Shown here piece after piece: positions 23,487-35,299 of a stretch of 64,000 nt of DNA. The notes beneath the pieces were generated by a model. That model was not told the origin of the DNA, did no database searches, and saw only the letters and a list, made by a program, of their open reading frames with translations. The translations under genes and the position numbers were made by a program. The stretch lies in NCBI GenBank assembly GCA_033557835.1, contig JAWQRO010000052.1:1-64000 (forward strand), read 5' to 3'. This DNA is from Helochares maculicollis. Taxonomy: Eukaryota > Arthropoda > Insecta > Coleoptera > Hydrophilidae. Within the stretch, counting starts at the first letter, position 1; each line of letters opens with the position of its first letter.

Positions 23487-25787
23487 GTAAGTTATTACCA
23501 ATGTCAATGCCCTGCACTTCTACCTTTGTTGAAATTCTTTATAACGGCTCTTTCTCGATTCCATTTAACACCTTGACATTCTACAGTGCCAGATCATTAA
23601 ATACAGATGTTGCCAATTGTTATTTTGTTTTACCACCCCAGCCTTCTTATTGTTTTTTTAATTTTAGATTTTTATTATTTTGAATTTTGTGGTTAGGTCA
23701 AGATTTGTGCAAAATGTATTTTTAATGCTCATATTGCACTTGTCCCGGCCTGATTGCATTGTTCATGCACATCTCGACCACAAATGTATTCCGATTATTT
23801 CTGTAGGTAGGAAAATGTAAGCAGCAATCATTACAGAAGGAACCCATTAAAATATAATGTATACACATTAAATATATATGAAATATAATGTAGATAGGAG
23901 GCACATATGCATTAGCTACAGAGTTTCATTTATATCCCCACACCATGAAAATTTACCTGCCCTTTATTGTGACCCAGATGCAGTACCCCAACATTCCACA
24001 GCTGCCTGATCCTTTATGAAAAGATTTAAATAAACAACTTCCATAGATGTGCCTAAAGAAACTGGATTGCTTCAATTTGTGTAACCTTTCAAATGAAAAG
24101 GTGCAAATTTTTATTGTAGTCTTCTTGTGTTGCAGCCTGGAGAATTTCCAAGAGCTGCTTGAAAGATACAGAGCATCTCAGAATAGTTTGGTTGATGTCT
24201 CCCAAGACTATATTTCCCAAATTAAGAAGTTAACTATTGATGCTGCACAAAACCTGATCAATTTCGATGCTCCTGATATTGCCAAACGGTAAAAAACCAT
24301 TTTGTAACTGTATAACATGTTAACCAGATTGAATGGTTGGTCTACATCACATTTATTTGGTTGTTTCCAACTTAATGTTGGATTTGTGTTTGTAAAATTC
24401 ATTGTGTAATATTCTCAATTTCAGAAACTGATTTGTCGATAAACAATTTTAAAGGCCTTCGTACATATGTAACATTTTTATGTTTTTTTTAATTTATGAA
24501 TATGCTTCCCTAGAATCCTAAAAGCTGATATTATGATCTAAGAGATTGCCTTATAACAATAATGCATAGATATACTTAGTTGGTCATGCATTTTGTGGTA
24601 AGTGCATTTGTTTTTAGTTTATAGTGTCTTAGCATTGTTATAAACACTATATAACACTAGTGATAAAGCTTAGGTAAAATTAATTTTGATATATTTTAGA
24701 AAACAAGTAGATCAGTGCCACAGCAAATTTGGAGTAACATACAAGATGCCAATTAGCAGTTTTTATGAACAGTTTGATGTATCTAATTTGTCTGACTTAT
24801 ACTTACTTTCTTGGTTGTTGAATTTGGATATAGATAGTTAGCTTTCTCAGCTATAGACAAATTATTTGTTCATCTATTGCCACATTATACTATATATACA
24901 ATGTTACTTGCATTCAAAGTAATAATAATAATAATACGTAAGCAGCGGCCCCAATAGCAACTCATGGAGGTTAGAACCAATGCCATATTACACTTAATTT
25001 TCTAACAATAAATTTAGCTCTTTTATCAAAGAGCCAAGTTTATAAATGACAATTTATGTGGAACAATTTATTTATCAATTTACTTTATAATGAACTCTTT
25101 TTCCATATTTTTAAATACAGTTCTAAACCAACAGGAACTATGTACATTTATATATAAACTTTAAGTGGAGTTATGGCAACTGAACTCGTTCAAACTTATG
25201 CTTGTTTCGTATTTATTAGAAATGTTGGTTTAAGTCGTAAAATAATTGGGAAACGCTATTTTAGGTAAAAAAAGCCTAGTTTTTCAATCTCTGAGGTGGC
25301 CTAACCTTTTATTTCTTGCGGGTATGGGTATATTTCACAATATCGCACTTTCCAGATGAAAAATTGTTTAACAGCTTAATAATTTTATTAATAGCTGGGT
25401 AACATCAATAAGCTTAATCTTTTACTAAACTGATAATAATACGAAAGTTAAACTAAGTCAATTAAATGCTGGTTTGTTTCTTTCACTAGACTAGACCAAC
25501 CAATCATAACATAAAAATGTGGATATCCTTTCATTTATATCACTAAAATTTTGCAATGTTGCTTTAATTTCAGAAAACTTTCTAAAAAGGTGAAACAATA
25601 TCCTTGTGTAAGTGCTGAAGAAATCATGGCCATGGTTGATGAACGAGTAGGGGAAGATTTAGAGGTGAAGCTGCAACAGCTAAAGGAGGAAGAAGAATTA
25701 TTACAATCTTTAATTAGAGAAAAGGCGGAAATAATTAAGGCTGACATGCAGAAAGTAACTGTGAATAAAATGCTGAACAAAAAATAA
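23383..25787 (+). CDS. Three-exon gene, small helical coiled-coil-like protein, family not recognised
   Basis: Joining 23383-23486, 24136-24288 and 25574-25787 gives one open frame of 156 residues plus a TAA stop. Both introns are phase 2 with consensus sites (AAC/GTAAGT, TTGCAG/CC, CG/GTAAAA, TTTCAG/AA), and the joined codons are ACC (Thr35) and CGA (Arg86). The protein starts MSAQNLNDLDASDISLLGF, then has a helical middle (NFQELLERYRASQNSL, DYISQIKKLTIDAAQNL) and a charged heptad-like C-terminal helix (VKLQQLKEEEELLQSLIREK), ending NKMLNKK. There is no signal peptide or membrane segment, so it is probably cytosolic or nuclear. The shape recalls small subunits of helical assemblies such as kinetochore or augmin proteins, but no diagnostic motif was recognised. 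The start has a purine at -3 and an upstream in-frame stop. Confidence 0.85.
24136..24288 (+). CDS. Exon 2 of the three-exon gene
   Basis: Encodes residues 35-85 plus two bases of codon 86. The acceptor is a T-rich tract ending TTGCAG and the donor is CG/GTAAAA. The frame is open across the whole exon and its helical composition (Leu, Glu, Gln, Lys) differs from chance AT-rich frames. Confidence 0.88.
24700..24841 (+). other. Possible alternative 3' terminal exon in intron 2
   Basis: An acceptor-like ATATTTTAG precedes a frame that continues in the same phase from exon 2 (Arg86 preserved) for 46 codons, beginning KQVDQCHSKFGV, to a TAG stop. An AATAAA follows at 25007-25012. It has no internal donor in the right phase to rejoin exon 3, so it would have to be a terminal exon. 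The length could also be chance. Confidence 0.3.
25574..25787 (+). CDS. Exon 3 of the three-exon gene
   Basis: Encodes residues 87-156 and the TAA stop after a TTTCAG acceptor. The segment is strongly charged and helical (SAEEIMAMVDERVGEDLEV, then EEEELLQSLIREKAEIIK), which suggests a coiled coil. The opposite-strand open frame over the same bases is a shadow. Confidence 0.9.
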
Positions 25788-25925
25788 CGCTATAAACCAA
25801 TGGCTTATAATGGTTGCCTTGTCTAAGTATTTTTATAAATATTAATGTTAATTTTTTATATTATTTACAATCATGACCTGTTGTACATATAGTTTAAACA
25901 TATAACTGAGGACATTTTCTCTTTT

Positions 25926-25951
25926 AATAAACTTGATACTTTCATAATAAA
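25926..25951 (+). terminator. Two polyadenylation signals
   Basis: AATAAA occurs at 25926-25931 and again at 25946-25951, about 140-160 bases after the stop of the three-exon gene. This fits a short 3' UTR. Confidence 0.7.
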
Positions 25952-26899
25952 CTATTGAAAGTTTTCTCCTATATAACTAAATACTGACGGTTACCTCGGT
26001 GATGACAATTTATTTATAGTGAATGCCATGCATAAAGAAGGAAGAAATTTCATTCTTAAGGTGAATATTGAATAACATCCTGCACCATGCAATATTTTAA
26101 TTAATTATGATTTATTTCTTTAATCCATATACCATTTTGAGAGACTGGTACGATTATGAGACTTTCAGCTGTTTTGATTCAATATTTTTTCTAGATGTTC
26201 CTATTTAAAATTTCATATTAAAATATGGAAATAAAAAGTGTAGCAATGCTAATACCTAGGATCTGGAAATGGCATATTCTTTGTTGTTTTAAATAAGTTG
26301 ACTTAATTTATGTCATATGCTATAGTTGATTACTTTTAATAGCATTAATATAGAACACACATTGACATAGATAAATAACAAATTGTTAGTGCTTAACTGT
26401 AAGTGATTGTAAAAGTAACCCAGGCTTAGTATATACCTGGTAAAGCAGTGATTATGATTTCTATGGTTTTAATCAAGAGTTTCTATTCTTTCAATTCTAA
26501 AATATGCCAGTATCAACAAATCTTCAGGTTAGAAGTTTAAAGTAATATTGATTAATTTAAACTTACTTTTTTTGGCAGGAGCTTCACTGAAACTTTGAAA
26601 TGAAGAGCTTTATTCCTATTACAAACTATTTGTTGAAAAAAACATTAGTTGTGATTGAATGTGCAATTTACCAATCTTTGTATTTTAGTATTGTAGGTTG
26701 CAATATAAAATTTGACAAATTTGTTTCAGCTTTCAAATCTTTTACCAAGAATACAAGTATAATATATACCTTTAAAAGAGAAAATATGTTTGGTTACCTG
26801 ATAAAAAAGTCCTTTAAATTTTTTCTAGATTTTTGACAATTCGTAACGCATGGTTAAAATTGGTATACTGTTGATAGTGACATTTCATTTGTACTGAGA
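25952..26899. other. Intergenic DNA, no gene seen
   Basis: AT-rich sequence between the three-exon gene and a mariner relic. A 78-codon plus-strand frame (26600-26836) is rich in Phe, Ile, Lys and Asn, has no splice support and no recognisable motif, and is treated as chance. Confidence 0.45.
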
Positions 26900-27065
26900 A
26901 CAGCATCGAAGTCACCAATTTTGAAACGACAAAACTATTCACCGATATCTTGTGACTGAGAATGTTCACTAAAATGTTCTTGAAGTAATTGAAATGATTC
27001 AGCAGCAATATTCTTTAAATGAAAACAAAAAAATAACTGCTTTTCGTGTATACCCTTTGTTCCAT
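26900..27065 (-). mobile_element. Decayed mariner transposase, N-terminal fragment
   Basis: Reading the minus strand from ATG at 27065 gives MEQRVYTK, then after one frameshift FCFHLKNIAAESFQLLQEHF, then SEHSQSQDIGE, a stop, and FCRFKIGDFDA. These match the mariner N-terminal DNA-binding region (FxFHLKKTAAESxxMLxxAYG..ALS...FxRFKSGDFD). The part after about 26900 cannot be followed, so the copy is truncated before the catalytic domain. It is distinct from the mariner relic at 20859 in strand and in the region preserved. Confidence 0.75.
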
Positions 27066-28219
27066 AAATATAACATGGTCCACAAACTTTCAGTTTATCA
27101 TCGGTGTGCGTTTAAAACTTGTTGACACAACAGAATGACGCCGCGTCATTATGATACAAACTGAATTGGTGCACTATCTCTTGGCTGTAAATCTAAGAAT
27201 ATTAATTCATTTAAGCTGAACAAATACATCAGATGCAACAAGTTGAGTAAAAGTAATATTTGGCTTCAAAGATGTAAAAACGCCTTTGGAGTTTGGATGA
27301 AGAATAGGTAAAAAAAGAAAGTATTGTAATTTGCTTTATAAGCAAAAAAGTTTATATACAGGTAGTGATTAGAATGATAGAAATTAGTTTGTATTACTTT
27401 AACGTTCCAGCTCTACCAAATCTACTCTTAACTGCCGTAGTTGTACAAAAAATAAATGCTTATCTTTGAAAGTTTTTAATGTCGGCTATGGTTTCGCAGA
27501 AAGAGCCTGAAAATTAACGTGACTATCAAAATGCTTTATTATTCTCTTTGGAAATTAAGTCAAAGATAGCATTACTGTAGCATGTTTAAACACTGGCGTT
27601 GCTAAGTATTTTTATTTTAATGTATCAAAGACATTTCATCTACATTTATCAAATTTTCACTGAATCTATTTGAATTCAAAATAATTAAATGTGCTTTACC
27701 ATGAGTCTCAATAATTAGTTTAAATGTAAATCAGATTAACATTAAATGTTTGGTCGTAGGGAATGACTGCCGATACTTTGGGGTAGCAACGTTTATTTTA
27801 ATACTGCGGAAAACTTCAACTACACTTAAATAAAATGCTGTATTCATAATGAATCACTATTACTCATAATCTTGCAAATATTATTGAAACCAGGGGGTAA
27901 ATTAAAGATAGTATTATCAACAATAATTTGTGTACAATTCCAAATCATAGTCGATTATAATGTTGACAATTTCTAAATTTATATAAGTACAGTTTGAAAG
28001 CAGTTATTCACAAAAAGCGAATACCATTTAGCTTGTTTTTAATTTCTGAAAAATTTAAAAGCCGCAGCAATTATTCTCATTTAAATTTAATAATTTTTAA
28101 TGGAGAAATTACAGAATCCTGCAAATGACTGCCATGAGAAACTAATTCGCCTCAACAGATGTCCACATGGTCTGTCTTGCGCAACATTTATTTGTATGCG
28201 CTCGCGAAGTGCGCGAAGG

Positions 28220-28242
28220 CTGAATTCATATTTTATTCAGCA
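28220..28242. other. 7-bp inverted repeat
   Basis: GCTGAAT and ATTCAGC flank a 9-base AT-rich spacer, directly after a GC-rich GCTCGCGAAGTGCGCGAAG segment. It could be a binding site for a dimeric factor or a small hairpin; chance is possible in 64 kb. Confidence 0.3.
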
Positions 28243-28478
28243 TCATCTGACGCCATTGCTGCATTATTTGATGTTATTTGCTTCTATTTTTCTCCCCCGT
28301 AAATTAAAATTTTAAAGAAGTCTCTGTCATTGTTGGTAAGTTCATATTTGTTATTAATTCTGTAGTTCTCCGAGTGCAAGGTTCAAGTAAAATGTTAAAA
28401 GTAAATACAACTATTCGTAATCTTGTTAAGCCGGTAACATGGTACTAAATTCAAGGACGGTGAGGCCAATGGCCAACC

Positions 28479-28505
28479 AGGGGATGGAAACAAACGATAT
28501 CCCCT
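28479..28505. other. 7-bp inverted repeat AGGGGAT/ATCCCCT
   Basis: AGGGGAT (28479-28485) and ATCCCCT (28499-28505) are perfectly complementary with a 13-base spacer, next to the near-palindrome GGCCAATGGCC (28464-28474). It sits in a GC-richer non-coding island and may be regulatory. Confidence 0.35.
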
Positions 28506-31500
28506 ATCTGCCCTCCACCATTAAATAAATTATTATTTTCTGCCACTTATGTAAGGCCGCCGAATCAATATCAACGTCTTGCTTTCTGGTTAGTAGGAAA
28601 TAAAGGGGGTTATAAAATAGAGGAAGAACGTGAGACATGTTTATTTGCGATGGAAAAATAAATATTTACGGTTCAGTTGCATGACAGCCTGTCAATTAGA
28701 AAAAATTTCCTCGGTTTCGTATTTTATCGATGAAATCCTCTCGAACAGCCATATATGTTGCAATTCTTACCACCGGATCAGAAGGTCGCCTTCCTATAAT
28801 AATAACTCGAGGGCATAAATAAGCTGTTTACGTTTCGCTTTGCATCCTTCAAGGCATTTCTTACGCTTTGCGTTCGCAATTTTCTGTTTATTAGGCGTAA
28901 TAAGGAACGTTTTTGCCTTTTAAACTGGTTCTTATAAGCCAATTTCCTTAAAAGTAAAGTTGTACCACGTATGCCGAGATTGCGAATAAAGCCAGTATAT
29001 GTATTTTAATTTGACCTTTAGTGCGTATTTAATTAGTACACGTAGGGTAGGTCAAGTTGGCTTGGGCGAGAGCGTTCTGTTTATTAACGCCGAGATGAAC
29101 GTCTTAAAGTTGGTACTTTTGTTTTTACTCTCGGTTTACATATGACTTAGGAATATTTTCCTGTTCCTGGATATTACAAAATTTGATCTACCTTTTTGCA
29201 TGCATGGAATTATTTCACATAACAATATATATTTTCTGTTAGTTTATGATTTTGTACAGAAACTTGCAACAGCTGTGTACATTTTTAATTGCATTGTTTG
29301 ATAAAATGAATGGTCCATGGAACCCACTAAAATTTGCCAACAGAAACATTAACGACCCCAGTTTTGACAGGTGCATTTAAAAGTCACTAAACTTGAATTC
29401 TGGCAAACTTTGCGTAAGTATTTAAAGTTTACGTTAAATTGTTTGATGTTTTGAATGTTTCAATTATAAGATTCTTTACTTGAGAATTATAGAAAAATTT
29501 CTGCCATTCCAAAGTTATTTCAGTGGAACGCAAAGCAGTTGGCTAAAACTTATCTATAAATTGAATTACATACAATTAGTTAGAATAGGCCTTGATGTTT
29601 TCTTAGAGCACAGGGTGCCTCCGGGTTGCTCTAGTTCTCTAGAAGTTTCAAAATCCTGTTACGTATAGTAAGCATACGGCTTTGGGTTCTTCGAAAATAC
29701 AAACGGTGTTCATAAGGTGTAAATGCAATGTTAGGATAACGGAAGCAAATATATGTGGACAGATGAATAACCTAATTTAATGTTAGATCGTTTATTTTCA
29801 TTCCCAAAAGGAAATATATTTGCCCCTCTTCAAATTAGCGTTTAACCGTTAGAAATTGCTGTTTTTACAATGGATAGCCTAAAGTTTTCTGTTTACTCGG
29901 GAATATTATCAATAAAGCGATTTATTGGCAAAGTTGTCCCTGGGGAGAATAAAATCTATATTGCCCGCCTGATTCGTTCTGTGTACGTTTGAAAAGATTC
30001 GGGAGCATATAGAGAAATGTTGCTTTGTATTACGTAAATATTTTTCCGGTACAGGAATCCTATATTGGAATTTTTTTCATAGGTACGATATGTATTTGTA
30101 TAATAAAATATATTCATACATATCCATAATAAAACATGTAACCTTCTATTAACATACAGCACATAAATTCCAGGTGGCCATTACGGCAGCAGGTAGAGCA
30201 AAACTAGCCTAAGAAATGCATGAATTGAAAAATGATTTTGTAAGTGAAATTTGCGTTTTTTTGCTGCTCACTATTGCCTACAAATATACATATCGATGTA
30301 ATATTCTCTCTGATTCAGTATTAAACTAAAACATTCATGTTACCATTATTTTAAGCTTAATGCATTTATAATAGCTCCGACTATCGAAACATTTCGGCTC
30401 CATGGTAACATGGGTGCTTTATTTCATACAAAGAATTGTTTAAGTTTTTTTTATTAATAATACCTATTATTACTAGTATAGCTCGTGGCGACAATGACGT
30501 TGTTAACTCCCGGCTTACTTTTACTTGGTAATTGTTAACACGAAGAAACCTTTTACAAAATTTTATGGAATAGTATATATTTAAACTATCTTTATTAAAA
30601 CTTGCTGAAATACATATTTTTTATTAGGCACACATTAATAACGATATAACTTTCAATATTTCTCCACAAGACCATATTCTCTAATTGTACAATTTAAATA
30701 TGTTGTCTCCAGACAACTGAACGTATATAATCGAGTAATGGGCTTTCAAGTTAATTAATCGATGGGCCACGGGCTCACGCGGGGCCAAAAAAATTAGGTT
30801 AATGCCGGACATAAATTCTTAATTAGATGCTGTCGTTAATTGAAAGTGCAAATATAGGAAGCCTCCACTCTGGCGACCGAAATCGTGGAATTAAAATAAA
30901 AAGAGCGAAACAATAAAATAATCGACTGAAAATAAACTTGGTTGTGTATAACGTAAAACGTGTCATGTTTTCATTTCGTCGAAGCAGCATAAAAATAAAC
31001 AGATTAGAATTGACTAAAAATACCGTTTGATTGTGCTGTGTCCTTACGATTTTGATTAACAGGGTGTGTGACTTAAAATAAAATCACTTGGATATGGTAG
31101 CTTTAAATATCATTTAATTGAATTTATTCCATCATTTGTATCGGCTCGGCTTCCTCTATAGTTTTTCTTGCTGGCGAATATGTTGCATGTTGCCAATTTA
31201 ATTTGCTGCATTTAATGTTTTTTATATGGAATGTATATTTTTAAAACGTTTGGTGTGACTGTTTAATCAACCGTAGCGGATATTTTCAATTTTTAAAGAG
31301 TGCGTGTACTAGCCGACTATAAGGAATTTTTAAGTTGCTTCTAATAACACTTTGATTACACCTTAATTATGTGGATTTAAGGAAAACAGCCATGTTCAAA
31401 TAGTAAATATTTAAAGCGCGCATGGGGTGAAGGTAATATTCTAGGTGCAATCATCGTGATATAATGGAATTAAGCAAATTGTGTGTAAACTGAAAAAAAC

Positions 31501-32569
31501 ATTTTTTTTCTTGTAAACGACTTTCTCGGTTACGCTTAATCAATTGGAAACGGGGAACAATAACGAATAATATTACAATTTATTGTATTTAACGTATCGA
31601 GTACCATTTGAATGATGAAGCAGCAAGCATTAGCCGTTAAGAATAACAAATTATGCAATTATGGGTATTCAGCTAATAATTTTCTAAATATCAAAAGACT
31701 TCAATCACAATTAAATAAATGCTTCGTTGTACAATGAATGCGTTGTCGTTGCATCATTTAGGTCAAAGTCAATACGATTTATTTATTGCCTGATGAGACG
31801 GAGTCTTGTTATATTGATATTTCAGATGTTTGTATATTTCTCTTGAAATCTTTTTCTTTTTTTTAATATCGAGTTATTTAAAGAGACTATTTCATTAGAA
31901 CAAATATTTTTATTTATAAATAATTTGTCTGCATATTCGATTTTCTAATGTATCTAACATGTTTATTTTACTTCTTTAAAAATACAGCGGGCCTTCTAAC
32001 AATCAGCTTTGATATCTGACCTCTTTTCAGTGTTAGTCAAATTTAATAAATTATCTAAGTTTTTTTTAAATACGCCAAAACCCAGTAAATGTTAGAGGGT
32101 AATATTTTAGATCTACTGACTTAAAAACTAAATCGTGCTTTTACTAAAGCGACCCGTTGAAGCTTTATTTTGCATTTATGTTCCACATAGTTTGGATATT
32201 GCCAAATACCTCCAAGTTTTGTTCTCTTTTCATTTAGAAAATGTGCCTCGGAAAAGCAAGCGGCCTAATTTAATTAATTAACAGCAGATAGGCGTGCCTA
32301 TAAATAAATTATGTACGTTCTGAACTAGCTAACCCGGCTTTTTATTTACACATTGCGTTCAGCTGTAGCCTTTTCCACGAACAAACTGTTTATTAAATTG
32401 CCGTAAATAAATTAAAATATTTTCCAATTCTATTCTCTCCTGTCATAAACATGTACACGTTCTGTATTATGTGTACGAAAACAGGATGTAAATGAAATGT
32501 TGTGTTGCAGTTTGTTCAAATACTTGCCGCTCAAATGTACATTTATCATGAAATATTCAAATTGCACTC

Positions 32570-33175
32570 TATCCATACCCTCTGATGCCTCCCAAACCCC
32601 TCAACGTAATCTCCTCCCCGCAGCCCACTTAGCGCCACCCCCATCACACAACACCACCTCCAACAAAACCCCCACCTCTTTATACTTCTCTCTGCCATTT
32701 CTGCCACGTGCACAGCCCCACAACCCCAGGCCCATCAACAGATCTTAGCTGTACGAAGTACTTTCACAAATAAGTGTGTGGTACTATTTACACCTTGAAG
32801 CTTGAACCAGATTTTTACCGCCTTTGCCTTTGCCTTTATTCTTTCAATTTTTATAGCCATCTTTGTCATTTCGCCTTTCCTGCTCCTTTTATCCCCACCC
32901 GATTTTCTTCTTTTAACACTATCATCACTCTCCATGCTCATATACCTTTTAGTGTTACTTCTACCCCAAATTATTAAACGTTCCAAAGTGGAAATGGAAG
33001 GCCACCCTTAGCTAGGCTTCTTGTCATCACTTCTCTTCTAATGACCCATTTTTGTTTTCGGTATCTACGATCTTCTTTCATACCTCCCGTTTCGCTTTTC
33101 TTCACTCATAGCCCGCCTCATCTAGCCACACACTCCACTCCTACCTAACCACACAACCTCCAGCAACTAGCGCTG
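32570..33175. other. Strand-asymmetric pyrimidine-rich tract (purine-rich on minus)
   Basis: The plus strand is strongly enriched in C and T and poor in G for about 600 bases, which gives proline- and leucine-rich frames on plus and Lys/Arg/Glu/Gly-rich frames on minus (one of 83 codons, 32986-32735, with KRRKSGGDKRSRKG). Neither set has a recognisable domain. Such skew can mark a transcribed purine-rich strand, an old polypurine element or a low-complexity region. A splice-bounded minus-strand segment lies just upstream on that strand (33210-33256). Confidence 0.4.
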
Positions 33176-33209
33176 TATGGGCATAAGGAAGGGTCCCATA
33201 ACTACTCAC

Positions 33210-33256
33210 CCATTTTCAATTAGTGCTGCTCCCTCTAACCAATTTGTTTAGCGGTG
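33210..33256 (-). other. Candidate non-coding exon on minus strand
   Basis: On the minus strand a pyrimidine-rich acceptor (CCCCTACTTCTCAG) and a consensus donor (AATGG/GTGAGT) bound 47 bases. All three frames contain stops, so it would be an untranslated exon or part of a long non-coding RNA covering the purine-rich strand next to it. Confidence 0.3.
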
Positions 33257-34377
33257 CTGAGAAGTAGGGGACGTGGAAACTCTCGAGTTACGTAAATGTT
33301 TAATGTATTAAGTATTTTATTCATTTTGTAACAACTTGTTATGTATATTTTATCAAAATTTACGCAATTTACAACGGTAGATAGACAGTAAATCAAAATT
33401 TAATTATTCTATACATATTCATTGGAACAACAGACAAGTGCACGTTTGGGGCTGTTTACCGATTAAATAGTTCAAATATGTACATGATGAAACACATTTG
33501 TTTTCATGTATTTATCCGCGATTAAATGATCATTTTGAATAAATTTTTATTTTTGCATGAAATTTGTTTATGAAATTATTTTGAGTATTCATAATAATAT
33601 TATAAAATCAATTATTTTATCGGTATTAACAGAATAGGACTTCTCTGTCTTTTTTTTCAAATTGATTTTTCATTACTCAACCTGCTTCTTCTGGGACTGC
33701 TGCGTTTTCTTCAGCCAAAAATAAAAATTGTTTCTCCATCTTTTTAGTTCATCTTATTCTGAAAGTTGTAAACTTTTCCATTCTTGATTATCCAGAAGCC
33801 CTTCAATAATTATTCATTTCAATAGCTTTTACTATCGTTGTCTTTTTCTCTAAAGTCATTGAAATTTCTTACATGATATTTATATGCCATAGCACCCCAT
33901 TAAATAATGACTTGACATTTTGCCTTGTGCATTTCATGCTTTAATCGGTTCACCTAGGGCTCCGTTATATGAGAGGTTTATTCTTAAATAGTTATAAAGC
34001 TTCCCTTGGTGACTTGCGAGTGTCTTTGTTGTCTCCTTATGGCTACTAAAATATTCAATAATTGCTTTAGTTTAAAAATCTATACATGCTGATTTATTTG
34101 CAATTGCAACCTTTGGACGTCTTTTTTCAGCAATTGACCTGTAATATTTCTGTAAATTTTCTTGTCTGCGAAACAAGTCTACGGCGTATTTTATCAATTC
34201 AGAGTTTGATATAAGGTGTCAGGTTTGAGGTGCATAAGTTTTGATTTTTGTAACAATGTTGGGTTTTTAGTTTCACCGCAAAAATATGTTGGCATGCCAA
34301 ATCTTTTGATAGATTGTCGGGACAGGTTGAGTAAATTTTCAGTTTCAATAGTAGAAATTGCTAAAAACAAAGTGAAT

Positions 34378-34435
<58 letters not shown>

Positions 34436-35299
34436 TCTCAAATTGAAAATATATTGCCCAAAAGGATAAATTTCTTAATATCAAATTTTTTCTTAGTAAA
34501 CATCGAATATGTAGCTTGAATTGGCTTAAAACGATCTTTCAAAATTACCTTTGAATAATATTATATATATTAAAAATGACTATTGAGGGGAAACTTCAAG
34601 CTTACTAAACCGATGGTTGTGAACCAACTCATTTCGAATCTCCGGTCCACAAGTTTAAATAGATTCTATAATGCTTATCGTTGATTACAAAGATTACTTA
34701 ACACTCCTATATCGTGATTACTATAATTCCCACAAAGTTTTATGAAAACGACACTACAAAAAACCGTGAATAAATACCAACCACCTTATTCTCACAGCTT
34801 TATATACAAACCAAGTTAAGTGAATTTTTGAACTAATGAAATAAACATAAGTATGTATACATATATACATTACATACTTTTAAAAAATATAGTCTTAAAG
34901 CCCAAGCGTATTGTTATGAAAGTTGGCCACGTTTATAGCTAGCCTTTTTAACCCATCATGAATTTGAAGTTCAACTTTTAAAAGATATGTCTACTAAATA
35001 AAATTTTGTACAGACAAAAAACATATAGCAAGTAGTATTTGTAGTCTTGCAGATTTTTGTTAATTAAATATGATACACAGTTTAGGTAAGAAAATTATTG
35101 ACAAAAAATGTTTTCTTGAACAAGAAACAATTTAATTTATATTATAGTAGATTAGTTTCACTCGTCGCCACTGTCATAAATTTTTGGGCTCACAATTAAT
35201 TCTCACGGACAAAAAATTTTCTTCATCATTCCAATACAAGGTTTCTATGTGAAACCAAGCAATTCAGTAATTCTCGCTTAAAATTTGCAGTGAGTATAG
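33257..35299. other. Intergenic DNA, no gene recognised
   Basis: The minus strand of 33640-34350 has broken frames of mixed composition (for example KAIIEYFSSHKETTKTLA, about 34060-34010) that could be old element debris, but no family was matched. The stretch also includes a (TA)n run, listed separately. Confidence 0.35.
34386..34430. repeat. (TA)n microsatellite
   Basis: A perfect TA dinucleotide run of about 22 units. It produces an artificial Tyr-Ile repeat in the overlapping open frame. Confidence 0.95.

Larger units (their letters stand above)
27066..32569. other. Intergenic DNA with regulatory-looking islands
   Basis: No gene was recognised. GC-richer islands occur at about 28100-28310 and 28430-29110, with perfect inverted repeats at 28220-28242 and 28479-28505. 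Another at 30755-30930 carries several TTAATTA or TTAATT homeodomain-type cores in a GC-mixed context. Frames there are short and differ between strands, so conserved regulatory DNA is a better guess than coding sequence. Confidence 0.4.

Noticed and set aside
24418..24440. TTTCAG acceptor after exon 2 as an extra exon
   Set aside because: In the required phase it meets a TGA stop after two codons, and direct joining of exon 2 to exon 3 keeps the frame.
25535..25780. 81-codon minus-strand frame
   Set aside because: It is the antisense shadow of exon 3 of the three-exon gene.
32497..33011. Proline-rich and leucine-rich plus-strand frames
   Set aside because: Their composition follows directly from the pyrimidine bias of the tract; the hydrophobic stretch is not evidence of a membrane protein.
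34216..34446. 76-codon frame with a Tyr-Ile repeat
   Set aside because: The repeat is the translation of the (TA)n microsatellite.
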